Source: an uncultured Clostridia bacterium (GTDB taxonomy: Bacteria > Bacillota > Clostridia > TANB77 > CAG-508). From it: a stretch of 10,869 nucleotides of DNA. This document shows positions 1-7,237 of this stretch, in pieces. Under the pieces are notes generated by a model. The model was not told the DNA's origin. It saw only the letters and a list, made by a program, of their open reading frames with translations, and searched no databases. The stretch spans positions 1 through 10,869 of the forward strand of contig CAPNAQ010000052.1 of NCBI GenBank assembly GCA_948663505.1, read 5' to 3'. The position numbers were made by a program, and so were the translations under genes. How positions within the stretch are numbered: position 1 is the first letter of the stretch; the number at the start of each line of letters is the position of its first letter.

Positions 1-134
1 TTTTAAATATTTATATTTTAAAGGTATTAAAAAGAGAGCTTTTAAAGAAATTATGATATTACATTTTCCATTATCAAGTTACTTATTATTTACATTTATA
101 TAGGTAATGTATTGTTAATAAAGGGGGATAACAA

Positions 135-2816
135 ATGAAATTTATAAAGAAAGAGAAAATAACAAAAATATTTTTATGTGTAACATTAATGTTAGCACTT
201 GTTTTTGGTTGTATTGGAAGCAAGTATGCAAATGATGTAAATAACATTAATGATACAAATATAGATACACAAAAAGAATTAGAAAGTACATTAGCAACAC
301 AAACAAGTGATGTACAAGAAAATATATTGGAAGATAAAAAAGAAGATTCACAAGAAATAAAAACAGAAGATACATCAGAAGTTGAAACAAAAGAATCAGA
401 GGTTGAATTAGAAGATAAATTGCAAGAAAGTACAAAAAATGAGTTGGAAACACAAATAGAAAGTAGCACACCAAAAGTAGAAACAAATGATATATCAGAG
501 GTAGATAAAAAGAATGTACAAAATGAAAAATTAAGTGTTATGTATAATTCACATATACAAGATGTTGGTTGGGAAAGAGATTTTTCAGTAAAAGATGGGC
601 AAACTTCTGGAACATCTGGAAGAGCATTAAGATTAGAGGCAATGAAAATAAAGTTAAATACAATTTCAGATATAGGAATAAAATATCAAACACATGTAGA
701 GGAAATAGGATGGCAAGGATGGAAACAAAATGGGGAATTAGCAGGAACAGAGGGACGTGCATTAAGATTAGAGGCTATAAGAATAGAATTAACCAATACA
801 GAAAAATATAGTGTAATGTATAGAGTACATGTAGAAGAAATAGGGTGGCAAGATTGGTGTTATGATGGAGAAACAGCAGGAACAGAAGGGAAAGCATTAA
901 GATTAGAAGCTATAGAAATTAAAGTTATTGAAAAAGTTACAAAAGGAAAATTAACTATTGAAACACCTATATCAGATATATATTATGAAGATACAGTAAT
1001 AAATGTATCAGGTTGGAAATTAGCTAATGTCCCTAATACAACAATTCAAGTTACATATGATGATACAAAAATTGAAAATATTAGTTATAAAGGAAGAGCA
1101 GATGTTTTAAGTTTTGTAAAAGGATATGGAACAATAAAAGAAAATCCAACAGCAGGATTTGAATTTAATTTGCCTATTACTGGGACAACTACAGGAGAGC
1201 ATTTATTAAAAATAGATTTAGTAACTAAAGATAATTTGATATTACAAACATATAGTAAAAAAATAAAAGTTGATAAAGGAATGCATGTAAAATATAGTTC
1301 ACATGTGGCAGAAATAGGATGGCAAGATTGGAAACAAAATGGCGAATTATCAGGAACAGAAGGAAGAGCATTACAATTAGAAGCTATAAAAATAAAAGGT
1401 ATAAATGTACCTAAAGGTGTTAATGTAAAATATCAAACACATGTATCAGAAATAGGATGGCAGGACTGGAAAACAGAAGGAGAAACTGCAGGGACAGAAG
1501 GAAAAGCATTAAGATTAGAAGCTATAAAAGTAAAATTAGAAGGAACAACAGAGTATTCTATTATGTATAGAACACATGTAGCAGATATAGGCTGGCAAGA
1601 TTGGTGTTATGATGGAGAAACATCAGGAACACAAGGTCTTGCAAAACAATTGGAAGCTATAGAGATAAAAATAGTACCAAAAGTAACATTAAATAGAACA
1701 GAAATGTATATTGATAATCCAGTAAATACAATCAATAGAGGAACTGAAAAAGTAAAAGGTTGGATAATGACGTCATTTAAAAATGTTGGATTAAAAATAT
1801 TTATTGATAATCAAGAAATAGATTTAAGCAAATTACAAAGAACTTCAAGAGAAGATGTTAAAAATTTAAAAAAAGGATTTGGAGATGAAAATATTTATAA
1901 TCCTACACCTGGATTTGAAATGAATGTTGATTTTTCTCAATATACATTAGGAACACATACTATAAAAGTGCAGGCTATACATGATAATAATGTAATAAAA
2001 GAAATAAGCCAACAATTTATAATACAAAACCAAATTTTTCATACAAAAGGCACATATGGATATACAGGACTAAAAGCTGCAGGAGATGGAAGAGGATCAG
2101 ATTTAGAATATTATCAATATGGAACAGGTCCAAATGTATTTTTTGCAACATTTGCAATACATGGTTTTGAAGATTTGTGGTGGGCAGATGGATCAGAATT
2201 AGTTGAAATAGCAGATAAATTTTATCAAAAATTAATAGATATTAATGATAGTAGTATAGCAGATAAGTGGACAATTTATATTTTCCCTGGTGTAAACCAA
2301 GATGGATTGAAACATGGAAATACAAATAATGGGCCAGGAAGAACAACATTATATAGTCAAGCACCTAATCATAAAGGAATAGATATGAATAGATGTTGGC
2401 AAGTAGGTAATTCATATACAAGATATACTGATAATAGAAATTATAATGGTACAGCTGGATTCCAAGCATATGAAGCACAAGCATTAAGAAACTTTTTACT
2501 AAATCATAAATCACAAAATGGACAAACTGTTTTGGTTGATTTACATGGATGGACACAACAATTAATAGGAGATCCTACAATATGTTCATTCTATGGTAAA
2601 CAATTTCCTGAAAATGATAGTTCTGCAGTTGGAAGATATGGAACAGGATATTTGGTAAATTGGGCAAGATTATCTTTAGGTTCTTCATCTAGAAATGCTA
2701 AGGCAGCTCTAATAGAGTTACCACATTCAGGTGTTACTGGACATCAAGCTGTTTTGAATAAAAATTTTCCTAATAGATATATCGAGGCAACATTAGATAT
2801 GTTAAGAAATATATAG
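135..2816 (+). CDS. ChW-repeat cell-surface protein with C-terminal M14-type zinc carboxypeptidase domain
   Basis: This 893-residue exported protein probably cuts cell-wall peptides outside the cell. Residues 1-26 form a signal peptide (Lys-rich start, hydrophobic 11-25) ending in VFGC, a slightly unusual lipobox, so a lipoprotein anchor at Cys26 is plausible. Residues 37-130 are an acidic Glu/Lys/Thr linker. Six ChW repeats with the core (E/D)IGWQDW...GTEGxALRLEAI lie at about 133-174, 182-219, 226-264, 384-422, 431-468 and 476-514. Ig-like domains sit at about 272-380 and 516-630. From about 634 the domain looks like peptidase family M14: H676xxE679 and H804 (DLHGW) as zinc ligands, R753 in DMNRCW, and E861 (LIELP) as catalytic Glu. 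All key residues are present. ATG 135 follows AAGGGGG at 121-127 by 7 nt. Known: ChW repeats are typical of clostridial surface proteins, and many bacterial M14 enzymes cleave muropeptides. The substrate here is inference. Confidence 0.9.
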   Translation: MKFIKKEKITKIFLCVTLMLALVFGCIGSKYANDVNNINDTNIDTQKELESTLATQTSDVQENILEDKKEDSQEIKTEDTSEVETKESEVELEDKLQESTKNELETQIESSTPKVETNDISEVDKKNVQNEKLSVMYNSHIQDVGWERDFSVKDGQTSGTSGRALRLEAMKIKLNTISDIGIKYQTHVEEIGWQGWKQNGELAGTEGRALRLEAIRIELTNTEKYSVMYRVHVEEIGWQDWCYDGETAGTEGKALRLEAIEIKVIEKVTKGKLTIETPISDIYYEDTVINVSGWKLANVPNTTIQVTYDDTKIENISYKGRADVLSFVKGYGTIKENPTAGFEFNLPITGTTTGEHLLKIDLVTKDNLILQTYSKKIKVDKGMHVKYSSHVAEIGWQDWKQNGELSGTEGRALQLEAIKIKGINVPKGVNVKYQTHVSEIGWQDWKTEGETAGTEGKALRLEAIKVKLEGTTEYSIMYRTHVADIGWQDWCYDGETSGTQGLAKQLEAIEIKIVPKVTLNRTEMYIDNPVNTINRGTEKVKGWIMTSFKNVGLKIFIDNQEIDLSKLQRTSREDVKNLKKGFGDENIYNPTPGFEMNVDFSQYTLGTHTIKVQAIHDNNVIKEISQQFIIQNQIFHTKGTYGYTGLKAAGDGRGSDLEYYQYGTGPNVFFATFAIHGFEDLWWADGSELVEIADKFYQKLIDINDSSIADKWTIYIFPGVNQDGLKHGNTNNGPGRTTLYSQAPNHKGIDMNRCWQVGNSYTRYTDNRNYNGTAGFQAYEAQALRNFLLNHKSQNGQTVLVDLHGWTQQLIGDPTICSFYGKQFPENDSSAVGRYGTGYLVNWARLSLGSSSRNAKAALIELPHSGVTGHQAVLNKNFPNRYIEATLDMLRNI
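531..1274 (+). repeat. Module copy 1: three ChW repeats plus Ig-like domain (within the 135-2816 gene)
   Basis: This stretch encodes residues 133-380. Three ChW repeats of about 38-42 residues are followed by an Ig-like domain with a VSGW start, an R-x-DV motif and an NPTAGFEF motif near its end. The whole arrangement recurs at 1284-2024. The third ChW repeat carries WCYDGETAGT, which is matched by the third repeat of the second copy (WCYDGETSGT). This indicates that the whole block was duplicated after the three repeats had formed. Confidence 0.8.
1284..2024 (+). repeat. Module copy 2: three ChW repeats plus Ig-like domain (within the 135-2816 gene)
   Basis: This stretch encodes residues 384-630. 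The order of parts is the same as in the copy at 531-1274. The Ig-like domain is the more diverged part but keeps VKGW, R-x-DV, NPTPGFEM and a GTHTIKV strand. The ChW repeats stay very close to those of copy 1, for example IGWQDWKQNGELSGTEGRAL against IGWQGWKQNGELAGTEGRAL. Confidence 0.78.
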
Positions 2817-2827
2817 CAATTATTATG

Positions 2828-2878
2828 TGTCAGAATTTAGATGTGATGTATATCTAGATTCTGACATTTATAAAATTT
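2828..2878 (+). terminator. Rho-independent-like terminator after the ChW/M14 gene
   Basis: A hairpin has arms 2828-2842 and 2852-2866 that pair over 15 positions with one G-U wobble, around a 9-nt loop. It begins 12 nt after the TAG stop. A T-rich but interrupted tail (TTTATAAAATTT) follows. It probably separates the transcript of the surface protein from the next gene. Confidence 0.75.
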
Positions 2879-2928
2879 CAAAAAATTAAACAACCCAAAT
2901 AATATAAATTTTAATAGGAGGCATGGTT

Positions 2929-3642
2929 TTGAAAAATAATAAAAAAATAATAATAAGTATAGTATTAATTTTGTTAGTAATAATCTTAATATGTATATTT
3001 TTAAAATTAATAAAGAAAAGTGAACAGGAAAAAGAGAATGAAAATAAAATCAAAAATTTAGAAATTGTAAATGAATTAAAGGAAGAAACAGGATTTACAG
3101 GAAATTCAAATATATATGAAGTGCAACAAGAATTCGATGGTAGACAAGTATTAACGGTAAAAGCAAATATAAAATTTAAAGTAGCATTTGCTGGAATGAT
3201 AAAAAAATCAGTTCCAACAATGGAAGAGATAGATAGTGTACTAAATGAACATTTACCAAGAGAAAATGGTATTTGGGTCGAAAATGATAGTAGAGATAAA
3301 ATTTTAAATCTATTTAATAATAAAAAAGTTAATTCTAAATATACCATAGATAATAAGGGATATTTAAGAATACAAGAAAAAAACAGTCAGAATGATTTTG
3401 ATAAAAAACTAGAAAAGATTATTAATGGAGATAAATTATATATTTTAGATATTTCAAGTATTTGCTATATTGTTGATGAACTAACAGGTGATATTTGGAA
3501 TTATGATTTTAAGAAAATAGATAAATATCAAATTTACGAATATTTTCAAGATGGTGATAAGATGATAATTTTTATTAATGAAAATGACGAAGAACAGGTT
3601 ACTGATGATGAGATTTTCAATAGTATTATAGAGTTGTTTTAA
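2929..3642 (+). CDS. Single-pass membrane protein of unknown function
   Basis: I do not recognise this family. From TTG 2929 it has 237 residues. AGGAGG at 2916-2921 lies 7 nt before TTG 2929 but only 1 nt before ATG 2923, so TTG is the better start and gives a natural N-terminus, MKNNKKIIISIVLIL. Residues 7-26 form one membrane helix flanked by lysines. A charged Glu/Lys/Asn stretch follows (about 30-55), then a soluble domain that is probably outside the cell. Notable strands are FDGRQVLTVKANIKFKVAF (69-87) and YILDISSICYIVDELTGDIW in the last third. No catalytic motif is visible, and the composition matches the neighbouring genes. It stands alone between two terminator-like regions, so the context gives no clear role. 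A cell-envelope function is only a guess. Confidence 0.8.
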   Translation: MKNNKKIIISIVLILLVIILICIFLKLIKKSEQEKENENKIKNLEIVNELKEETGFTGNSNIYEVQQEFDGRQVLTVKANIKFKVAFAGMIKKSVPTMEEIDSVLNEHLPRENGIWVENDSRDKILNLFNNKKVNSKYTIDNKGYLRIQEKNSQNDFDKKLEKIINGDKLYILDISSICYIVDELTGDIWNYDFKKIDKYQIYEYFQDGDKMIIFINENDEEQVTDDEIFNSIIELF

Positions 3643-3743
3643 AAAGCCCATTTAACAAGAAGAAACTGGCACGCTGAAAACGTAATAGGGAGCTCAGGCA
3701 TGTGTGTCTAAAAATTTATTAGTGTTACTTTTGAAAGATCTAA

Positions 3744-3911
3744 AGAGAATATGGATTTGATACTTATGTGATAGAACTTCCTAGTTATAAAGTGGTTTTG
3801 GAAGATGGAAATTATTCTGATGAGGAAAAGAAAACATTTTTTGAAATTGTTAAAAATAGATCTGCTTTCTTTTTTTAATATGCACAATTAGGAGGATTAA
3901 AAATTGCCTAG
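3744..3911 (+). pseudogene. 3' remnant of a small gene, broken by an in-frame stop
   Basis: One frame reads as protein-like sequence from 3744: REYGFDTYVIELPSYKVV followed by an acidic Asp/Glu/Lys segment and FFEIVKNRSAFFF. It meets TAA at 3876-3878 and then continues sensibly as YAQLGGLKIA to TAG at 3909-3911. A GAA-to-TAA change would explain the internal stop. The sequence upstream of 3744 is in a different frame or lost (stop at 3741), and no start or ribosome binding site fits. Its last codons hold the AGGAGG and overlap the start of the next remnant, as in a coupled two-gene unit. I do not recognise the family. Confidence 0.5.
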
Positions 3912-3964
3912 TATTTTTGAATTAAAACGGATATAAAATATATTTTGTTTATCCACCAGTATAA
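3904..3964 (+). pseudogene. 5' remnant resembling the start of a DUF4160 protein
   Basis: TTG 3904 lies 8 nt after AGGAGG (3890-3895) and reads LPSIFELK, then runs into a stop at 3934-3936. Skipping one base near 3928 restores GYKIYFVYPPV before TAA at 3962-3964. The combined pattern (M)PSIFEL-GYKIYF is like the N-terminus of DUF4160 proteins, small proteins often found in toxin-antitoxin-like pairs. The His-rich core of that family is missing, so only the beginning survives. The start overlaps the stop of the remnant upstream (GCCTAG). The family assignment rests on a very short match. Confidence 0.35.
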
Positions 3965-3988
3965 CTGGTTGATTACTCTAAAGTTGTT

Positions 3989-4028
3989 AATGTCCAAAAG
4001 GAAGCATTCCTTTTGGACATTTGTTATT
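3989..4028 (+). terminator. Perfect 15-bp hairpin, probable terminator before the polysaccharide operon
   Basis: Arms 3989-4003 (AATGTCCAAAAGGAA) and 4007-4021 are exact reverse complements around a GCA loop. A weak T-rich tail (TTTGTTATT) follows. It would stop any transcript coming from the left and directly abuts the promoter at 4027. Confidence 0.7.
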
Positions 4029-4060
4029 GACAAAAATATATTTTTAATATAGGATATAAT
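4027..4060 (+). promoter_or_regulatory. Sigma-A-type promoter of the polysaccharide export operon
   Basis: A perfect -35 box TTGACA is at 4027-4032. With the preferred 17-nt spacer the -10 is TAGGAT (4050-4055). A perfect TATAAT at 4055-4060 is 22 nt away, which is too long for a standard pair, so which -10 is used is open. Either way transcription would begin at about 4062-4067, leaving a leader of only about 20 nt that carries AAGGAG (4068-4073) before ATG 4084. Confidence 0.65.
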
Positions 4061-4083
4061 AGAAAAAAAGGAGTGAAAACATA

Positions 4084-4881
4084 ATGGATTTTATAAAAGC
4101 TTTATGGAAAAATAAGAAATTAGTATGGCAATTAGGAAAAAACGACTTTAGGAATAAATTTGCAAACACAAGTCTAGGAAGTATATGGGGATTTTTACAA
4201 CCATTTATATATATGATAACATATGCGATAGTATTGCAATATATACTAAGAACAGGAAATTCAGGAGACTCTCCATTTATTGTATGGTATCTGCCAGCAA
4301 TGGCAATATGGCAATTTTTAAATGACAGTATTTTAAACATAACAAACAGTATAAGAAATTATAGTTATTTAGTAAAAAAAGTATTATTTCCAGTAGATGT
4401 AATACCTGCAATATCACTAATATCAACATGCATAACATCAATATTTGTAATAATAGTTGCAACAATTATATGTGTAATTTATGGATATATACCAAATATA
4501 TTATTAATGATTTACTATATATTTGCAGCATTATGTTTTGTTATAGGACTTACAAGATTAACATCAGCAATAACAACATTAGTTCCAGATTTTGGGCAAT
4601 TACTATCAATAGTAATGCAAATACTATTTTGGTTTACACCTATAATTTGGGATCTTACATTTGTTGAAGGTTTAGCAGGAGGAAATGTATTAAGAATAGT
4701 AAAATGTATGCCAATTTCATATATAGTTACAGGATTTAGACAAGCATTTGTTGGAGGTAGCATTATTACAGATGCACATGGAATATATACATTAATATTT
4801 TGGATAATAACAATATTAATATTTGTATGGAGTAATCACATATTTAAAAAATGTAAAAAAGATTTTGCAGATGTATTATAA
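4084..4881 (+). CDS. ABC-2 type polysaccharide export permease (Wzm/TagG-like)
   Basis: This 265-residue integral membrane protein is the channel half of an ABC exporter that moves undecaprenyl-diphosphate-linked glycans across the membrane. The N-terminal DFRNKFANTSLGSIWGFLQP (21-40) is the typical amphipathic gate region of this family. Six membrane segments are visible at about 37-55, 64-86, 103-133, 137-163, 172-190 and 233-252, and length and layout match the family. ATG 4084 follows AAGGAG by 10 nt. It is the first gene after the promoter at 4027. The ATPase partner is at 5905-7128, with a glycosyltransferase between them. Family membership is secure. Whether the cargo is teichoic acid, O-antigen-like glycan or capsule cannot be told from the sequence. 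Confidence 0.93.
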   Translation: MDFIKALWKNKKLVWQLGKNDFRNKFANTSLGSIWGFLQPFIYMITYAIVLQYILRTGNSGDSPFIVWYLPAMAIWQFLNDSILNITNSIRNYSYLVKKVLFPVDVIPAISLISTCITSIFVIIVATIICVIYGYIPNILLMIYYIFAALCFVIGLTRLTSAITTLVPDFGQLLSIVMQILFWFTPIIWDLTFVEGLAGGNVLRIVKCMPISYIVTGFRQAFVGGSIITDAHGIYTLIFWIITILIFVWSNHIFKKCKKDFADVL

Positions 4882-4900
4882 AATTCGGAGGTTAAACATA

Positions 4901-5896
4901 GTGGAACAACAAGAAACAATAGATATTTTAATGGCGACATATAATGGAGAAAAATACCTAAAAGAACAAATAGAAAGTATATTAAATCAAACATATAAAA
5001 ATATTCGATTAATAATATCTGATGATTGTTCTAAAGATGATACTGTATCAATAATAAAAGAATATGAAAAAAGAGATAAAAGAGTAATTACATATATACA
5101 AGAAAAAAACTTAGGATATATAAAAAATTTTGAATTTTTACTAAAAAAAGTTGAAAACAGAATATATATGTTATCAGATCAAGATGATGTATGGAATGAA
5201 GATAAAATAGAAAAAACATATACAAAATTAAAAGAAGAAAATGCAGACTTGGTTTTTACAGATTTAGAAGTAGTAGATTCTAATTTAACAACAATGTTTT
5301 CATCTTTTAATACATATATGAAATTACAAAGAAAAATAACAAAATATAGTGGAGTAGAACGACAATATTTGTATAACTGCATAACTGGATGTACAATATT
5401 AAGTAAAAAAGAATTTATAGATAAAATGATGCCATTCCCTAGTGAGTCTAAATATGTTGTACATGATATGTGGATAGGAATAATTGTTGCTATGTGTGGA
5501 AAAGTAGTTTATTTAAATGAAAAAACTATAAAATATAGACAACATGGGAATAATCAAGTTGGAACAGAAAAAATATCACATGGATTTACAAAATTTAAAG
5601 ATGTACGAGATTTATTTGTAAATGTCAAATTAGCTGTATTCTCAGCATATGTAAAAAATGAAGACAAATTTATTGAACCATGGAAAGAGCTAAACAAGAA
5701 AGCTTTAAATTATTATGAAAATATAAAAGATTGCAAATATATTAATTTTAAAGGTTGGAATATATTTCATAAATTATACAAATATGAAACTATTTATTAT
5801 TATTTATTAAGCTTTATAATAATGAATTTTCCAATATTAGGTAATATTTTATTTAAAATAAGAAATACATTGAACAGAGCGAAGCGAAAGGAATGA
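4901..5896 (+). CDS. Family 2 glycosyltransferase, RgpB-like (probable rhamnosyltransferase type)
   Basis: The product has 331 residues and a GT-A fold. ILMATYNGEKYL near the start is the nucleotide-binding strand, and SDQDDVW at residues 92-98 contains the metal/sugar-nucleotide DxD site. ITGCTI (about 161-166), HDMW (188-191, probable catalytic region) and YRQHGNN (212-218) follow the pattern of streptococcal RgpB-type rhamnosyltransferases. The C-terminus is hydrophobic and basic, fitting membrane-surface attachment. GTG 4901 is chosen because GGAGG (4887-4891) lies 9 nt before it. The in-frame ATG at 4823 would overlap the permease by 59 nt, has no ribosome binding site, and adds residues unlike the family. 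It begins 19 nt after the permease stop, and its TGA overlaps an ATG of the next gene. The sugar donor is inferred from similarity of motifs only. Confidence 0.9.
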   Translation: MEQQETIDILMATYNGEKYLKEQIESILNQTYKNIRLIISDDCSKDDTVSIIKEYEKRDKRVITYIQEKNLGYIKNFEFLLKKVENRIYMLSDQDDVWNEDKIEKTYTKLKEENADLVFTDLEVVDSNLTTMFSSFNTYMKLQRKITKYSGVERQYLYNCITGCTILSKKEFIDKMMPFPSESKYVVHDMWIGIIVAMCGKVVYLNEKTIKYRQHGNNQVGTEKISHGFTKFKDVRDLFVNVKLAVFSAYVKNEDKFIEPWKELNKKALNYYENIKDCKYINFKGWNIFHKLYKYETIYYYLLSFIIMNFPILGNILFKIRNTLNRAKRKE

Positions 5897-5904
5897 GATT
5901 AAAT

Positions 5905-7128
5905 ATGGATAATAAAGAGGAGTATGCAATAGAAATAGAAAATTTAACAAAACAATATAAAATGTATAACAGAAAAAAAGATAGGCTACTAGAAATAATA
6001 TTACCAAAATATGAACATCATGACACATTTACAGCAGTGGACAACATGAACTTAAAAGTAAAAAAGGGAGAAATACTAGGAATACTAGGAAAAAATGGAG
6101 CAGGAAAATCAACACTGTTAAAAATGATAACTGGAGTAGTGGTACCAACAGAAGGAAACATAAAAGTAAATGGAAAAATAAGTTCAATGTTAGAACTTGG
6201 AACAGCTTTTAATATGGAACTTACAGGATATGAAAATATATATCAACATGGACAAGTAATGGGATTAACAAATGAAGAAGTCAAAGCAAAAGAAAAAGAA
6301 ATAATAGAATTTGCTGATATAGGGGAACATCTGTATCAACCAGTAAAAACATATTCATCAGGAATGTTTGCAAGACTTGCATTTGCATGTGCGATAAATA
6401 TAGAACCAGAATTATTAATAGTTGATGAAGTATTATCTGTAGGAGACATGGCATTTCAAGAAAAGTCAATAACAAAGATGAAAGAAATAAGAGAAAGTGG
6501 AACAACAATAATATTTGTATCACATTCATTACAGGCAATAAATAATTTTTGCACTAGAGCAATATGGATGCAAAATGGAAAAATAATTATGGATGGAAAC
6601 ACTGTAGATGTTGCCGAAAAATATAAAGAAAGTATGATAGATAAACCAAGACAAGAACAAGTAGAAAAGAAGATAAAAGAGAAGAACAAAGAAGAAAATA
6701 AAGAAAAAGAAGATATAAAAGATAAATCGATTAAAATTTTAAAAGTTGAAAGTGATAAAGACGAATATAACCTATATGAAGATATAAATATAAAAGTTTG
6801 TGTAGAAAATAAGAAAAAAATAAATAAATATGGTGCAGGACTTATTATATACAATTCAAAAAGTGAATTGGTAACAGCCATAAATACTGTAAGAATAGAA
6901 AAATATTTAAATGAAAAAATTAATGAAATTAACTTTAAAATAAAAAGAAATTGTTTAAATGAGGACAAGTATTATGTAACAGTTTCAATTTGTGATGAAA
7001 AAATAATGTTCAGTTATGATAAACTAGAATATGCAACAAGTTTTAAAATAAATGTTCCAAAAAATAGCTTTGGTGTACCATTATCAGAGGGAATATATGC
7101 ATGTGATTATGAAATTACTGAAAAATAA
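5905..7128 (+). CDS. Wzt-type ABC transporter ATPase with C-terminal glycan-recognition domain
   Basis: This 407-residue protein powers glycan export with the permease at 4084-4881. Walker A GKNGAGKST is at residues 62-70, the signature YSSGM (150-154) is the form usual in Wzt/TagH proteins, Walker B LLIVDE is at 170-175, and the switch histidine is H207 (VSHS). A very charged Lys/Glu linker (about 245-275) leads to a beta-rich domain (about 276-407) like the Wzt C-terminal carbohydrate-binding domain, which selects finished chains. ATG 5893 forms an ATGA overlap with the upstream gene but has AAAGGA directly against it. ATG 5905 has this site 12 nt upstream and starts MDNKEEYAIEIENL like family members. 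Either start is possible. The C-terminal domain implies a capped or specifically ended glycan as cargo, by analogy with known Wzt proteins. Confidence 0.92.
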   Translation: MDNKEEYAIEIENLTKQYKMYNRKKDRLLEIILPKYEHHDTFTAVDNMNLKVKKGEILGILGKNGAGKSTLLKMITGVVVPTEGNIKVNGKISSMLELGTAFNMELTGYENIYQHGQVMGLTNEEVKAKEKEIIEFADIGEHLYQPVKTYSSGMFARLAFACAINIEPELLIVDEVLSVGDMAFQEKSITKMKEIRESGTTIIFVSHSLQAINNFCTRAIWMQNGKIIMDGNTVDVAEKYKESMIDKPRQEQVEKKIKEKNKEENKEKEDIKDKSIKILKVESDKDEYNLYEDINIKVCVENKKKINKYGAGLIIYNSKSELVTAINTVRIEKYLNEKINEINFKIKRNCLNEDKYYVTVSICDEKIMFSYDKLEYATSFKINVPKNSFGVPLSEGIYACDYEITEK

Positions 7129-7138
7129 AGTTACAATT

Positions 7139-7188
7139 AATAACAACTCATAGTCGAACTCATTTTTTCAGATTAATATTATTATGAC
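7139..7188. repeat. Intergenic repeat, copy A (short form)
   Basis: This copy lies 10 nt after the Wzt-like gene and about 50 nt before the next start codon. It reads AATAACAACTCATAGTC, then GAACTCATTTTTTCA, then GATTAATATTATT. By eye it matches copy B (core 8614-8661) at about four in five bases. It contains ACTCA twice, 12 nt apart (7146 and 7158). The 5' half present in copies B and C is missing here. Confidence 0.65.
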
Positions 7189-7237
7189 TTTAATCAATTA
7201 TTGTATTAATGCTAACTTGAACAAATAGGAGGAATGT

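Larger units (their letters stand above)
3643..4083. other. 440-base region without an intact gene
   Basis: The stretch between the stop at 3642 and the permease start at 4084 holds, in order: about 100 bases with no recognised content but a less AT-rich patch (about 3665-3712); two gene remnants (3744-3911 and 3904-3964); a perfect hairpin (3989-4021); and the promoter of the polysaccharide operon (4027-4060). No tRNA, rRNA or riboswitch pattern that I know was seen in it. Confidence 0.6.

Noticed and set aside
1..134. Promoter for the ChW/M14 gene
   Set aside because: Several AT-rich hexamers resemble -10 boxes and TTTACA at 89-94 resembles a -35, but no pair has convincing spacing, so none was called.
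531..1676. Repeated DNA as a possible CRISPR array or DNA-level repeat element
   Set aside because: The periodicity follows protein repeats in one open frame, with synonymous differences between units. There are no constant short repeats with unique spacers.
2886..3347. 153-codon open frame on the minus strand
   Set aside because: It mirrors the membrane-protein gene on the + strand, is Phe/Ile/Leu-rich as expected from antisense reading of AT-rich coding sequence, and shows no domain. The other minus-strand frames over genes (86-469, 6456-6968, 8673-9134, 10056-10442) were dropped for the same reason.
4823..4900. ATG 4823 as start of the RgpB-like glycosyltransferase
   Set aside because: It overlaps the permease gene by 59 nt, has no ribosome binding site, and adds 26 residues before the typical GT2 start. 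GTG 4901 has GGAGG at a good distance.
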